Positions 50,833 through 59,648 of a stretch of 64,000 nucleotides of DNA are shown here, piece after piece. Location of the stretch: positions 1 through 64,000 of the forward strand of contig CAZYWZ010000005.1 of NCBI GenBank assembly GCA_964651705.1. Reading direction: 5' to 3'. The translations under genes and the position numbers were made by a program. Positions within the stretch are counted from its first letter, which is position 1; each line of letters begins with the position of its first letter. The DNA comes from JADLBR01 sp964651705. Its GTDB lineage: Bacteria > Verrucomicrobiota > Verrucomicrobiia > JADLBR01. The notes beneath the pieces are model-generated. The model made no database searches. It was not told where the DNA came from and saw only the letters and a program-made list of their open reading frames with translations.

Positions 50833-52206
50833 ATGGATCTCGCGGGCAAGAGAGTGCTGGTGATGGGGGCGGGGCGAAGCGGCCTCGCGGCCACCGGGCT
50901 GCTCCGCGCCCGCGGCGCGCGGGTGACCGCGATCGATTCCGGTGGCGGCGCCGCGCTCGAGGCCAACGCGGCGCAGATGCGCGGGATGGGCGCGGAGGTG
51001 AGGCTGGGCTTTGAGGGGGAGCCGGAGGCGAGGGCATTCGATCTGGCGGTCGTTAGCCCGGGGATCGATCCGCGGCGGGGCTGGGTTCCGGCGCTGGAGT
51101 CGGCTGGCGTGCCGGTGTGGGCCGAGCTGGAGCTGGGATGGCGGCACTGCCATTGCCCGGTGGTGGCGATCACCGGGACCAATGGCAAGACCACGACGAC
51201 AGAGCTCTGCGACGCGGTGCTGCGGGCGGGCGGGCTGCGGAGCCGCGCGGCGGGCAACATCGGCGAGGCGCTGTCGGCGGTCGCGAACGCCAGCGGGGAC
51301 CTGGATGCCGTGGTGGTCGAGGTGAGCTCCTTCCAGCTCGAGCGCTGCCGGACATTTCGCCCGAGGGTGGCGGCGTTCCTGAACTTCGAGCCCGACCACA
51401 TGGACCGATACGATTCGGCGTCGGACTACCTCGCCGCGAAGATGCGGCTCTTCGAGCACATGGGCCCGGAGGATCTGGCGATCGCGAATATCTCCCTCGG
51501 GCTATCGGGGCTGCGGCCGCGGCTGGCGACATTCTCCGCGAGGGCGGATGGGGCGGAGTACGGGTTGGCGGGGCGTGCGATCACTGACCGGGGCGTGCCG
51601 GTGGCAGATCTTGGCGCGACGCGGTTGCGGGGGCCGCACAACGCGGAGAACGCGATGGTGGCGGTGGCGGCGGGGCAGTTTTTCGGGGTCGGGGCGGCGC
51701 AGATCCAGGCGGCGCTGGAGCGGTATGAGCCCGCGGCGCACCGGTGCGAGTGGGTGGGGGAGTGGGGCGGGGTGGCCTTCATCAACGATTCCAAGGCGAC
51801 CAATCCGGCGGCGGTCGCGGTGGCGCTCGAGAGCCAGTCGCGGCCGGTGGTGCTCATCGCGGGCGGGAGCGACAAGAGGCTGCCCTTCGAGCCGCTGGCG
51901 GGCCTGGTCGCGGCGAAAGTCCGGGCCGCGGTGCTCATCGGGCAGACCGCCGATGCGATCGCCGCGGCGTGGCCGGGGGTGCGGCAGGTCCGCGCCGGGA
52001 GCATGGACGAGGCGGTGGCGCTGGCGCGGGCCGAGGCGAGGGAGGGCGATGTCGTGATGCTGTCGCCGGGTTGCGCCAGTTTCGACATGTTCGTGAGCTA
52101 CGCGGACCGCGGGGAGAAGTTCAAGGCGGCGGTCAGGAAGATTTCTGCCGTCCCGGATACCCGGGGCGACACGATGGAATGCGGTGCAGAGAGGAAAGAG
52201 AGATGA
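50833..52206 (+). CDS. murD: UDP-MurNAc-L-Ala:D-Glu ligase MurD
   Basis: This 457-residue Mur ligase adds D-glutamate. A Rossmann-type N-terminal domain ('VLVMGAGRSGLAATGLLRAR') binds UDP. The central ATP domain has 'ITGTNGKTTTTELC' (loop Gly near 115), 'VEVSSFQLERC' and 'LNFEPDHMDRY'. The C-terminal domain has 'AFINDSKATNPAA', 'GGSDKRLPFEPL' and 'VVMLSPGCASFDMFVSYADR', all family blocks. The stop overlaps the LysM gene start (ATGA). The sequence is a full-length, unremarkable MurD. Confidence 0.97.
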   Translation: MDLAGKRVLVMGAGRSGLAATGLLRARGARVTAIDSGGGAALEANAAQMRGMGAEVRLGFEGEPEARAFDLAVVSPGIDPRRGWVPALESAGVPVWAELELGWRHCHCPVVAITGTNGKTTTTELCDAVLRAGGLRSRAAGNIGEALSAVANASGDLDAVVVEVSSFQLERCRTFRPRVAAFLNFEPDHMDRYDSASDYLAAKMRLFEHMGPEDLAIANISLGLSGLRPRLATFSARADGAEYGLAGRAITDRGVPVADLGATRLRGPHNAENAMVAVAAGQFFGVGAAQIQAALERYEPAAHRCEWVGEWGGVAFINDSKATNPAAVAVALESQSRPVVLIAGGSDKRLPFEPLAGLVAAKVRAAVLIGQTADAIAAAWPGVRQVRAGSMDEAVALARAEAREGDVVMLSPGCASFDMFVSYADRGEKFKAAVRKISAVPDTRGDTMECGAERKER

Positions 52207-53165
52207 GCAGACCGGGATATGACATGGAGTTAGAACACCCGCAGGGGATCCAGATGTCCCACGTGTTCCTGATCGTGCTGGCGCTTCACGTGCTGGTGAT
52301 CGGCGGCGCGCTGGGGTACCACTGGATGCGGGGCCGCCTTGGCGACGAAGAGCCCAAGGTGGCAAGCCAGGAGAAGAAGGCGGTCGCGCCCGAGGGCGCC
52401 GGACCGAAGGTGGCGTTCCGGACGGGCGGCTTCGAGCCGGCATCCGAGCGCCCGCTGCCGCTCGAGGAGCGGCGCGTTCGGCCGGTGGACCGCGAGACGA
52501 CGGCGCTGGATGCGGTGCGATTGGCGCACGTGGAGCCGGCCCCGGCAACCGCGGAGAAAGCGGGGAGCCCCGGGGTGGTCGCGCCCGTCCCGCTGGCGCT
52601 CGAGCAGGCGCCTGCGGTGGTGGCCGCGGCACCGGCGAAACCGAAGGCGGTGGCGCCGCAGCCCGTCGTGGCACAGGCGGTCGAGCACGTCGTCGGGAAG
52701 GGCGACATGCTTGGCAAGATCGCCAAGCGCCATGGCGTGACCGTCGCGGCGCTGAAGGAGGCCAACGGGTTGCAGAGCGACCTGATCCGGATCGGGCAGA
52801 AGCTCAAGGTGCCCAGCGCCCCGGTGCCCGCGCCGCAGGCGCAGGCCCCCGCGGCGATGGTCGCGCAGGCCCCTGCGACGCCCGGGCCGACGATGGCGCA
52901 GCAGGTTGCCATGGCGGCACCGGCGGCAACCCCGGCGGCGGATCCCGGGCGGGTCTACGTGGTCTCCAAAGGGGATACGCTCTGGGGTATCTCGCGGCGC
53001 TTCAAGATGGCGCCGGAGCAGATCGCGAAGGCCAACCGGATATCGGACCCCGGCCGGCTCCGGGTCGGCATGAAACTGGTGATCCCGACGGAGGCGCTGG
53101 GCACCGAATCCGGTCAGAAGAAACCGCGCGAGGGCGACGCGTCGAAAGTGGCGATGTCGGGCTGA
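52203..53165 (+). CDS. Membrane-anchored double-LysM protein within the dcw operon
   Basis: This 320-residue protein has a short cytosolic head, one transmembrane helix ('VFLIVLALHVLVIGGALGYH', about residues 20-39) and a Pro/Ala-rich periplasmic spacer. Two LysM domains follow: 'VEHVVGKGDMLGKIAKRHGV' (around 161-200) and 'VYVVSKGDTLWGISRRFKM' (around 256-300), the second ending in 'GMKLVIPTE'. LysM binds GlcNAc-containing glycan, so the protein should hold the cell wall from the inner membrane. It overlaps the murD stop and precedes ftsW, a position that suggests a role in septal wall handling. It has no catalytic domain. Standard E. coli-type clusters have no such gene. Confidence 0.88.
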   Translation: MSRPGYDMELEHPQGIQMSHVFLIVLALHVLVIGGALGYHWMRGRLGDEEPKVASQEKKAVAPEGAGPKVAFRTGGFEPASERPLPLEERRVRPVDRETTALDAVRLAHVEPAPATAEKAGSPGVVAPVPLALEQAPAVVAAAPAKPKAVAPQPVVAQAVEHVVGKGDMLGKIAKRHGVTVAALKEANGLQSDLIRIGQKLKVPSAPVPAPQAQAPAAMVAQAPATPGPTMAQQVAMAAPAATPAADPGRVYVVSKGDTLWGISRRFKMAPEQIAKANRISDPGRLRVGMKLVIPTEALGTESGQKKPREGDASKVAMSG

Positions 53166-53198
53166 TGGCGAAACGGGAATCGGCGGAGGGCACGAGAG

Positions 53199-54437
53199 AT
53201 GCTGTTGAAGAGGCATAGCGCGCTGATGCTGTTCATCGCGGTCGTGGGCCTTTGTGGCTTCGGGCTGGTGATGCTGTACAGCGCCAGCGCCTTTTCGCGG
53301 CAGGCGGAGATGGCGGGCGACCCGTTCCACTTTTTAAAGAACCAGGCGGCGTGCCTGGGTCTCGGTCTGCTCATCTGTGGGACGCTGGCGTTCGTCGATT
53401 ACCGCGTCTGGTGGCGGCACATTCCCTGGCTCGGCGTGGCCTGCCTGTTGGTCCTGGCGCTGTGCTATGTGCCCGGGGTCCGTCACGTGGCGAACAACGA
53501 GGCGCGGTGGATCAAGCTCGGGCCGCTGGTGGGCCAGCCGAGCGAATTCGCGAAGGTGGTGCTGCTGGTATTTCTGGCGGGATGGTACGACTGGATGCGG
53601 CTGCGCCGCCGCTCGATCGTGTGGGGGATGCTGCTGCCGGGCATCGGGGCGGCGCTGCCGATCGGGCTGATCCTCTTCGAGAAAGACATCGGCACCGCGG
53701 TGCTCCTGGCGGGGGTGACTGGCGTGGTGATGTTCGCCGCGGGCGTGCCGTTCCGGTGGCTCGCGGTGGCGATGGTGCTGGCGTGCGGCGGGATCGGGGT
53801 GGTGGTGGCGAAGTATCCCGCGAAGGCGGCGCGGATCGTGGGCTGGATCAACAAGGAGGACCCGTCGGTGAAGGCGGCGCGCTGGCAGCAAGAGCAGGCG
53901 AAGATCGCGCTGGGCTCTGGAGGGCTGGAGGGCGTGGGTTTTGGCGACAGCCGGCAGAAGATGCTATTTCTGCCGGAGGCGCACACGGATTTCATATTCG
54001 CGATCATCGGGGAGGAGCTCGGCGTGCGGGCGACGCTGACGGTGGTGGGGCTATTCGTGATGTTCGTGGTGGCGGGGGGGTTCATCGCGAGCCGGGCGCC
54101 GGATCTCAACGGCGTGCTCTTGGGGACGGGGGCGGTGGTGCTGGTGGGGTTCCAGGCGTTCGTCAATATCGGCGTGGTCACCGAGATACTGCCGAACAAG
54201 GGCATACCGCTGCCGTTCATGAGCGCGGGCGGTTCCGGCATCCTGTCGATGCTGGCGCTGGTGGGGTTGCTGGTGAGCATCGCCAAGCGCGGGGAGGACG
54301 TCGAGGAAGACGAGGTCGAGGATGGGCCGCGGCCTGGCCGGGGGCCGCGGACATGGTTTGGGAGGTCGCCGTCGCCGTCATTGCCGGCGTGGCTTGAGGA
54401 AGGGCATCCGGCGAGGTCGCGGGGGGGCGCGGCATGA
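53199..54437 (+). CDS. ftsW: Septal peptidoglycan polymerase FtsW
   Basis: This 412-residue SEDS protein has about ten membrane helices with 'GFGLVMLYSASAFSRQAEM', 'NNEARWIKLGPLVGQPSEFA', 'LFEKDIGTAVLLAGVTGVVM', 'GIPLPFMSAGGSGILSMLAL' and the large loop 'EGVGFGDSRQKMLFLPEAHT'. The catalytic Asp of the family lies in the 'PEAHTDFIFAIIGEELG' segment. It polymerises lipid II together with FtsI. The C-terminal tail is acidic and then Pro/Arg-rich, probably cytosolic. The stop overlaps the murG start by four bases. Confidence 0.96.
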   Translation: MLLKRHSALMLFIAVVGLCGFGLVMLYSASAFSRQAEMAGDPFHFLKNQAACLGLGLLICGTLAFVDYRVWWRHIPWLGVACLLVLALCYVPGVRHVANNEARWIKLGPLVGQPSEFAKVVLLVFLAGWYDWMRLRRRSIVWGMLLPGIGAALPIGLILFEKDIGTAVLLAGVTGVVMFAAGVPFRWLAVAMVLACGGIGVVVAKYPAKAARIVGWINKEDPSVKAARWQQEQAKIALGSGGLEGVGFGDSRQKMLFLPEAHTDFIFAIIGEELGVRATLTVVGLFVMFVVAGGFIASRAPDLNGVLLGTGAVVLVGFQAFVNIGVVTEILPNKGIPLPFMSAGGSGILSMLALVGLLVSIAKRGEDVEEDEVEDGPRPGRGPRTWFGRSPSPSLPAWLEEGHPARSRGGAA

Positions 54438-55531
54438 GCGGGCGAGTGGCGATCGCGTGCGGCGGGACCGGGGGGCACCTGTTCCCCGGGATGGCGGTGG
54501 CCGACGAGTTGCTGGCGCGCGGCGTAGAGCCGCTGCTCCTGGTGTCGCGCAAGAAGGTGGACGCGGTGGCGCTGCAGGGCGGGCGGCATGCGTCGGTGGC
54601 GCTTTCGGCGATCGGCTGGCCGGGGCTGCGGTCGCCGCGGGTGCTGGCGTTCGCCTATGGTCTGGCGAAGACGTGCGCGGAGTGCGGGCGGATATTTCGC
54701 GAGCGGCGGCCGGGGGCGGTACTGGGGATGGGGGGCTTCACATCGGCGGTGCCGCTGTGGCTGGCGCGCCGGAAAGGGATACCGGCGTTGATCCACGATT
54801 CGAACGTGATCCCCGGGCGGGTGACGCGGATGCTGGCGGCGCGGGTGGACCGCGTGCTCGTGGGTCTGGAGGCGTGCCGGGGGCGGTTGCCGGAATCGGC
54901 GGCTGTGGTGGTGACCGGGACACCGGTGCGGCGCGGCGCGGGTGGGGTGACGAGGGAAGAGGGTCTGGCGCTCTTTGGTTTCGACGCGGCCCGGAAGACG
55001 GTGCTGGTGATGGGCGGCAGCCAGGGTGCGATGGGCGTGAACGGCGCGATGCTGGCGGCCCTTGGCGCACTGGGCGAACGGGCCAGGGCGTGGCAGTTCC
55101 TCCACCTGGCCGGGGCGGAGGACCGCGCCCGCGTGGAGGCCGCCTATCGCGAGGCGGGTGCACGCGCCACGGTGCTGGCTTTCTGCGACCGGATGGGGGC
55201 GGCGTACGCGGTGGCGAATGTCCTGGTGGGCCGCAGCGGGGCTGCCTCGCTGGCGGAGATCTCGACGGCGGGGATCCCGATGATCCTGGTGCCCTTCCCT
55301 CACGCCGCGGACAACCACCAGTGGCACAACGCGAAGGTGTTCGGGGACGCGGGTGCGGCGATCGTGCTGGAGCAGTCGCGGCTCGACGGGCCCTGCCTGG
55401 CGGGGGCATTGGCGGAGATCCTGGAGGGGCCGGGGCGGGCGGAGGCCATGCGGGCGGCGTGCCTGACCTTTTCTTGCGAGGGTGCGGCGGCGAGGGTGGC
55501 GGACGAGGTCATGGGGGTTATGCGCCAATGA
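54434..55531 (+). CDS. murG: UDP-GlcNAc:lipid I GlcNAc transferase MurG
   Basis: This 365-residue GT28 enzyme adds GlcNAc to lipid I to give lipid II. The N-terminal 'ACGGTGGHLFPGMAVADEL', 'GMGGFTSAVPLWLARRKGIP', 'IHDSNVIPGRVTRML', 'LVMGGSQGAMGVNGAM', and the donor-site 'VGRSGAASLAEISTAGIPMI' with 'PHAADNHQWHNAKVF' are all MurG blocks. The 'H-x-x-N-A' motif has Gln where E. coli has its own residue, which is within normal variation. It starts in an ATGA overlap with ftsW and its stop overlaps the murC-murB start. Confidence 0.96.
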   Translation: MSGRVAIACGGTGGHLFPGMAVADELLARGVEPLLLVSRKKVDAVALQGGRHASVALSAIGWPGLRSPRVLAFAYGLAKTCAECGRIFRERRPGAVLGMGGFTSAVPLWLARRKGIPALIHDSNVIPGRVTRMLAARVDRVLVGLEACRGRLPESAAVVVTGTPVRRGAGGVTREEGLALFGFDAARKTVLVMGGSQGAMGVNGAMLAALGALGERARAWQFLHLAGAEDRARVEAAYREAGARATVLAFCDRMGAAYAVANVLVGRSGAASLAEISTAGIPMILVPFPHAADNHQWHNAKVFGDAGAAIVLEQSRLDGPCLAGALAEILEGPGRAEAMRAACLTFSCEGAAARVADEVMGVMRQ

Positions 55532-57810
55532 GTGAGCCGCTGCCATGGCTGCCGGACAAGTCGCGCCCGATCCATCTGGTGGGCGTCGGCGGCAGCGGCA
55601 TGAGCGGGCTGGCGCGGCTCCTGCTGAGCGCGGGCTATCGGGTGACTGGATCGGATATCGGGGGCGGGCCAACGATTGACGCACTGCGTGACCTCGGGCT
55701 GGGGTTCTATCGGGGCCACGCCGCCGAGCATGTCGGCGAGGCGGGGCTGCTGTGCTATTCCTCCGCCGTCGGGGAGGACAACCCGGAGCGGCGACGCGCG
55801 AGGGAGTCCGGGATTCCCGCGGTGCGGCGGGCGAAGCTGCTCGGGGCGCTGTTGCGCGGCAGGCGGGTGCTGGTGGTCGCCGGCACGCACGGCAAGACCA
55901 CGACGACGGCGATGCTCGCGACCGTGCTGCGCGAATCGGGGACCGGTGCGGGATTTTACGTGGGGGGAGAGGTCGAGTGCCTCGGCGGCAACGCGGCATG
56001 GGGCGAGGGCGATCTCTTCGTGGTGGAGGCGGACGAGAGCGACGGCAGCCTGGTGGAGTTCGAGCCGCACTGCATGATCCTGTTGAACATCGAGGCGGAG
56101 CACCTCGACTTCTTCCGGGATCTCGGGCAGATCGCGGAGATTTTCGGGGCGCTGTGCGACAGGACCCGCGACAGCATCATCTATTGTCGCGATGAGGTGA
56201 CGGCGGCCTCGGTGTGCGCGTGGCGGGGCAACGCGACGAGTTACGGGCTGGGCGAGGGGGCGCAGGTGCGGGCCGTGGCGATCGATCTGGGGCCGAGGGG
56301 CTCGGCGTTCGACGTGGGCATCGGGGGGCGCCGGGTGGGGAGGCTCGAACTCCGCGTGCCCGGCGAGCAGAACGTCCAGAATGCGACGGCGGTGGTGGCC
56401 CTGGCCCTACATCTGGGGATACCCATCGGGCAGATCGCGTCGGGGCTGGCGCGATTCGGCGGGGCGCGGCGGCGATTCGAGGTGCGCTACGAGGATGCGG
56501 ACTGCCTGCTGGTGGATGACTATGGTCATCATCCGACCGAGATCCGGGCGACGCTCGCGGCGGCGAGGCGGTCGGGGCGCGCGCGCGTCCTCGCGGTGTT
56601 CCAGCCACATCGGTTCACCCGGACCTTCCATCTGCGCGACAGTTTCGCGGGGGCGTTTGACGATGCCGACCGGGTGCTGATGACCGACGTGTACTCGGCC
56701 GGCGAGCGGAAGATCGAGGGCGCCGACGGGAGGTCGCTGTTCGAGGTGGTCGCGGCGGGCCGGGCCGGGGCGGTGGCCTATGAGCCGGAACTGGGGCGGG
56801 TGGCGCGCCGCGTCTGGGGGGAGATGGGGCCGGGCGATCTGGTGCTGGTCATGGGCGCGGGCAACATCTCCGAGGTCGCCGGGCAACTCGCGGCGCGACT
56901 GCGGCTGTTTGCGGGTCTCCGGCAGGGGCTATCCACCGAGAGCCGGATCGCGCGCAACGAGCCGCTGGCGAAGCACACGACGATGCGGGTGGGTGGGCCC
57001 GCCGATATCTGGATCGAGCCGAAGGACGAGACCGACCTAGCGTCTGCCCTACGGTTGTGCGCCGGGGAGGGATTGCCGGTGACGATGATCGGGCGGGGCT
57101 CGAATCTCCTCGTGCGGGATGGCGGGATCCCAGGGGTGTGCATTCGCCTCACGGCGCCATATTTCTCGCGGATCGAGGACCTCGGGGACTGCCGCCTGCG
57201 CGCGGGGGCGGGCGTGAAGCTGCGCGCGATCGCGCAGGAGGCGAAGCGCGCGGGGATACGCGGCATGGAATTCATGGAGGGGATCCCGGCGAGCCTTGGC
57301 GGGGCGCTCCGCATGAACGCGGGCGCCATGGGAGGTTGGACCTTCGAGTGCGTGGAGTCGGTCCGGCTGATGAGCCGCGCGGGGGAGATCTTGGAGATGG
57401 CGGGTTCGGATCTCGAGGTGAGATATCGCGACGTGCCGATGCTGCGCGAGCACATCGCGATCTCGGCGGTGCTGCGGGGGAAGCCCGGGGACCCGGCCGA
57501 GATCGCGGCCGCAATGTCGGCGCACAGCCAGAAGCGGTGGAAGAGCCAGCCGGCGATGCCCAGCGCCGGCTGCATCTTCAAGAATCCCGCCGCCTGCCCG
57601 GCGGGGAAACTGATCGACGATCTGGGCCTGAAGGGCATGGGCGTTGGCGGCGCGGAGGTCAGCCATGTCCACGGGAATTTTCTGGTCAACCGCGGCGGGG
57701 CGACGGCGCGGGACTTTCTGGAGCTGATCGAACGGGTCCAGGAGAAGGCGCGCGCGGCCCGGGGGATCGAACTGGAGACGGAGGTCATCGTCGTCGGGGA
57801 GGATGCGTGA
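55528..57810 (+). CDS. murC-murB: Fused MurC ligase and MurB reductase
   Basis: One 760-residue frame carries two enzymes. Residues 1 to about 465 are MurC, which adds L-Ala to UDP-MurNAc: 'HLVGVGGSGMSGLARLLL', ATP loop 'GTHGKTTTTAML' (near 119), 'VEADESDGSL', 'DDYGHHPTEIRATLAAAR' and 'FQPHRFTRTFHL'. Residues about 470-760 are MurB, which reduces UDP-GlcNAc-enolpyruvate: 'LAKHTTMRVGGPADIWI', 'IGRGSNLLVRDGGIPG' (FAD loop), 'EFMEGIPASLGGALRMNAGA' and 'SAGCIFKNPAACPAG'. The halves catalyse consecutive steps. Such fusions occur in some Verrucomicrobia. The frame is continuous with overlaps at both ends, so it is not a misread junction. Confidence 0.95.
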   Translation: MSEPLPWLPDKSRPIHLVGVGGSGMSGLARLLLSAGYRVTGSDIGGGPTIDALRDLGLGFYRGHAAEHVGEAGLLCYSSAVGEDNPERRRARESGIPAVRRAKLLGALLRGRRVLVVAGTHGKTTTTAMLATVLRESGTGAGFYVGGEVECLGGNAAWGEGDLFVVEADESDGSLVEFEPHCMILLNIEAEHLDFFRDLGQIAEIFGALCDRTRDSIIYCRDEVTAASVCAWRGNATSYGLGEGAQVRAVAIDLGPRGSAFDVGIGGRRVGRLELRVPGEQNVQNATAVVALALHLGIPIGQIASGLARFGGARRRFEVRYEDADCLLVDDYGHHPTEIRATLAAARRSGRARVLAVFQPHRFTRTFHLRDSFAGAFDDADRVLMTDVYSAGERKIEGADGRSLFEVVAAGRAGAVAYEPELGRVARRVWGEMGPGDLVLVMGAGNISEVAGQLAARLRLFAGLRQGLSTESRIARNEPLAKHTTMRVGGPADIWIEPKDETDLASALRLCAGEGLPVTMIGRGSNLLVRDGGIPGVCIRLTAPYFSRIEDLGDCRLRAGAGVKLRAIAQEAKRAGIRGMEFMEGIPASLGGALRMNAGAMGGWTFECVESVRLMSRAGEILEMAGSDLEVRYRDVPMLREHIAISAVLRGKPGDPAEIAAAMSAHSQKRWKSQPAMPSAGCIFKNPAACPAGKLIDDLGLKGMGVGGAEVSHVHGNFLVNRGGATARDFLELIERVQEKARAARGIELETEVIVVGEDA

Positions 57811-58733
57811 TGCGGGCGATGCGGGTCAGCGTATTGAAGGGCGGCATCTCGGCGGAGCGGGAGGTGTCGCTGCGCACCGGGGCGGCGGTGGCGGGCGCGT
57901 TGCGCGGGCTGGGCCACGACGTGACCGAGGTGGTCGTCGAGAGCGAAGATTTCCGGGTGCCTGCGGGGTGCGAGGCGGTGTTCGTGGCGCTGCACGGGAC
58001 CTTCGGGGAAGACGGCGAGGTGCAGCGGATACTGGAGGGGCGGGGCGTTCCCTACACGGGGTGCGGGCCGGAGAGCAGCGCGCGCGCCTTTGACAAGCTG
58101 GCCTCGAAGCGGGCGTTCGTCGCGGCGGGGGTTCCGACGCCGGAGTTCGCCGTGTGCGGGCCCGAGACGGAGCGGCCTCCGCTGGTTGGGCCGATGGTCG
58201 TGAAGCCGCCGCGGCAGGGATCGAGCGTGGGCGTGACGCGCCTCGGCGATCCCTCGCGATGGCGCGAGGCGCTGGCGGAGGCGCTGCGATTCGATGACCC
58301 GGTGCTCGTGGAGAGGATGGTGATCGGCCGGGAGCTGACCGTGGGGATCCTCGGGGACGAGGCGCTGCCCGTGGTGGAGATCGTGCCGCGCGAGGGGTTC
58401 TACGATTACGCCAACAAGTATACGGCGGGCCGGACGGAATACCGCTGTCCGGCGCCCCTGCCGGCGGAGGTCACCGGGAGCGTGCGGGCGGCGGCGCTGG
58501 CGGCGCACCGGTCGCTGGGATGCGAGATCTACTCTCGGGTGGACGTGCTGCTGGACGAGTCCGGGGCGCCGTGGGTGCTGGAGGTCAACACCATCCCGGG
58601 GATGACCGAGACGAGCCTGCTGCCCAAGGCGGCGGCCGCGGCGGGGCTCCCGTTCCCCGCGCTGTGCGAGAAGATCCTTTCGCTGTCGCTCGAACTCAGG
58701 GGCGGGGCGGAATCGATGCGGAGGTCTCGATGA
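57810..58733 (+). CDS. ddl: D-alanine-D-alanine ligase
   Basis: This 307-residue ATP-grasp enzyme makes the dipeptide used by MurF. It has 'VLKGGISAEREVSLRTG', 'FVALHGTFGEDGEVQ', 'PYTGCGPESSARAFDKLASK', the ATP-grasp 'VVKPPRQGSSVGVT' and the C-terminal metal and substrate site 'VLEVNTIPGMTETSLLPKAA'. The length is typical for a DdlB. The start ATG shares one base with the murC-murB stop (TGATG), and its stop overlaps the ftsQ start. Confidence 0.95.
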   Translation: MRAMRVSVLKGGISAEREVSLRTGAAVAGALRGLGHDVTEVVVESEDFRVPAGCEAVFVALHGTFGEDGEVQRILEGRGVPYTGCGPESSARAFDKLASKRAFVAAGVPTPEFAVCGPETERPPLVGPMVVKPPRQGSSVGVTRLGDPSRWREALAEALRFDDPVLVERMVIGRELTVGILGDEALPVVEIVPREGFYDYANKYTAGRTEYRCPAPLPAEVTGSVRAAALAAHRSLGCEIYSRVDVLLDESGAPWVLEVNTIPGMTETSLLPKAAAAAGLPFPALCEKILSLSLELRGGAESMRRSR

Positions 58734-59644
58734 GATTGAAATTCAAGTCGGCGGTGAAGCGACGCGGGGCGGCGAGGGAGACCGGGACGCCGCGGGGCCA
58801 GGGCCTGCCATCGCTCTGGGCGTACCTGAGGAAGCAGCGTGTCCGGAAGACGCAGCCCGGTGCTCTGGGGCGCCTGGGTTGGACGGTCTTCTGGTCGCTG
58901 GCGACCGTGGGGCTCCTGTGGTTTTCGGGGGGGTGGGCGCTGCGGGTGCTGCTGTTCGAGAACCCTCGGTACAATCTGGCCCACGTGGACATCGAGGTGG
59001 TGGGGAGGATCCCGCGGCACCAGGTGCTGGAGTGGGCGCAGATCCCGGGCGGGGCGAATCTCCTGGCGCTGCGCCTCGGGGATGTGCACGGGAGGCTGGT
59101 GTCCCAGTCGGCGGTGGGTTTCGCGGAGGTGCGGCGGGTGATGCCCAACCGCCTGCAGATCCGCGTGACGGAGCGGAGGCCGGCCGCGAGGTTGCTCACG
59201 ACGGGGGGCGTCGCGTCGGCGGAGGAAGATGTGTATTACATCATCGACCGGCAGGGGATGGTGATGCGGCCCAGGCCGGGGGAGGATTTCCGCCATCTGC
59301 CGGAGATCTCGGGCGCGAACCTGATGGACGTGGTGGTCGGGTCGCGCGTCAAGGGCGCGGAGGTCTTTGCCGCGCTGAATCTGCTGACGCTGATGGAGGC
59401 GTCGCCGGTCTGGACGGAATTCGACCGGATCGGCATCGACGTGTCGCGAGAGAATCTTTTGCTGACGCGGCTGGGGAGGGACGCGCGGGTCGTCTTTTCC
59501 CCGGATCCGGCGGTGATGCCGGAGCAGCTGCGGCGGCTCGAGGTGATCCTTTCCTACTGCCAGCGCGGGCGACAGCGCCTCGCGACGGCAGATCTTACGG
59601 TGGAACGCAATGTGCCGGTGACATTCCTGGCGTCGGGAGGTTGA
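58730..59644 (+). CDS. ftsQ: Cell division protein FtsQ
   Basis: This 304-residue protein has a basic cytosolic head, a transmembrane helix ('GWTVFWSLATVGLLWFSGGW', about residues 48-68), a POTRA domain ('YNLAHVDIEVVGRIPRHQVL', 'RRVMPNRLQIRVTERRPAAR') and a beta domain. FtsQ recruits FtsB and FtsL to the divisome. The sequence is divergent, as usual for the family, but topology, POTRA domain and position between ddl and ftsA make the call solid. The start overlaps the ddl stop (ATGA). It ends four bases before ftsA. Confidence 0.88.
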   Translation: MRLKFKSAVKRRGAARETGTPRGQGLPSLWAYLRKQRVRKTQPGALGRLGWTVFWSLATVGLLWFSGGWALRVLLFENPRYNLAHVDIEVVGRIPRHQVLEWAQIPGGANLLALRLGDVHGRLVSQSAVGFAEVRRVMPNRLQIRVTERRPAARLLTTGGVASAEEDVYYIIDRQGMVMRPRPGEDFRHLPEISGANLMDVVVGSRVKGAEVFAALNLLTLMEASPVWTEFDRIGIDVSRENLLLTRLGRDARVVFSPDPAVMPEQLRRLEVILSYCQRGRQRLATADLTVERNVPVTFLASGG

Positions 59645-59648
59645 AGCC

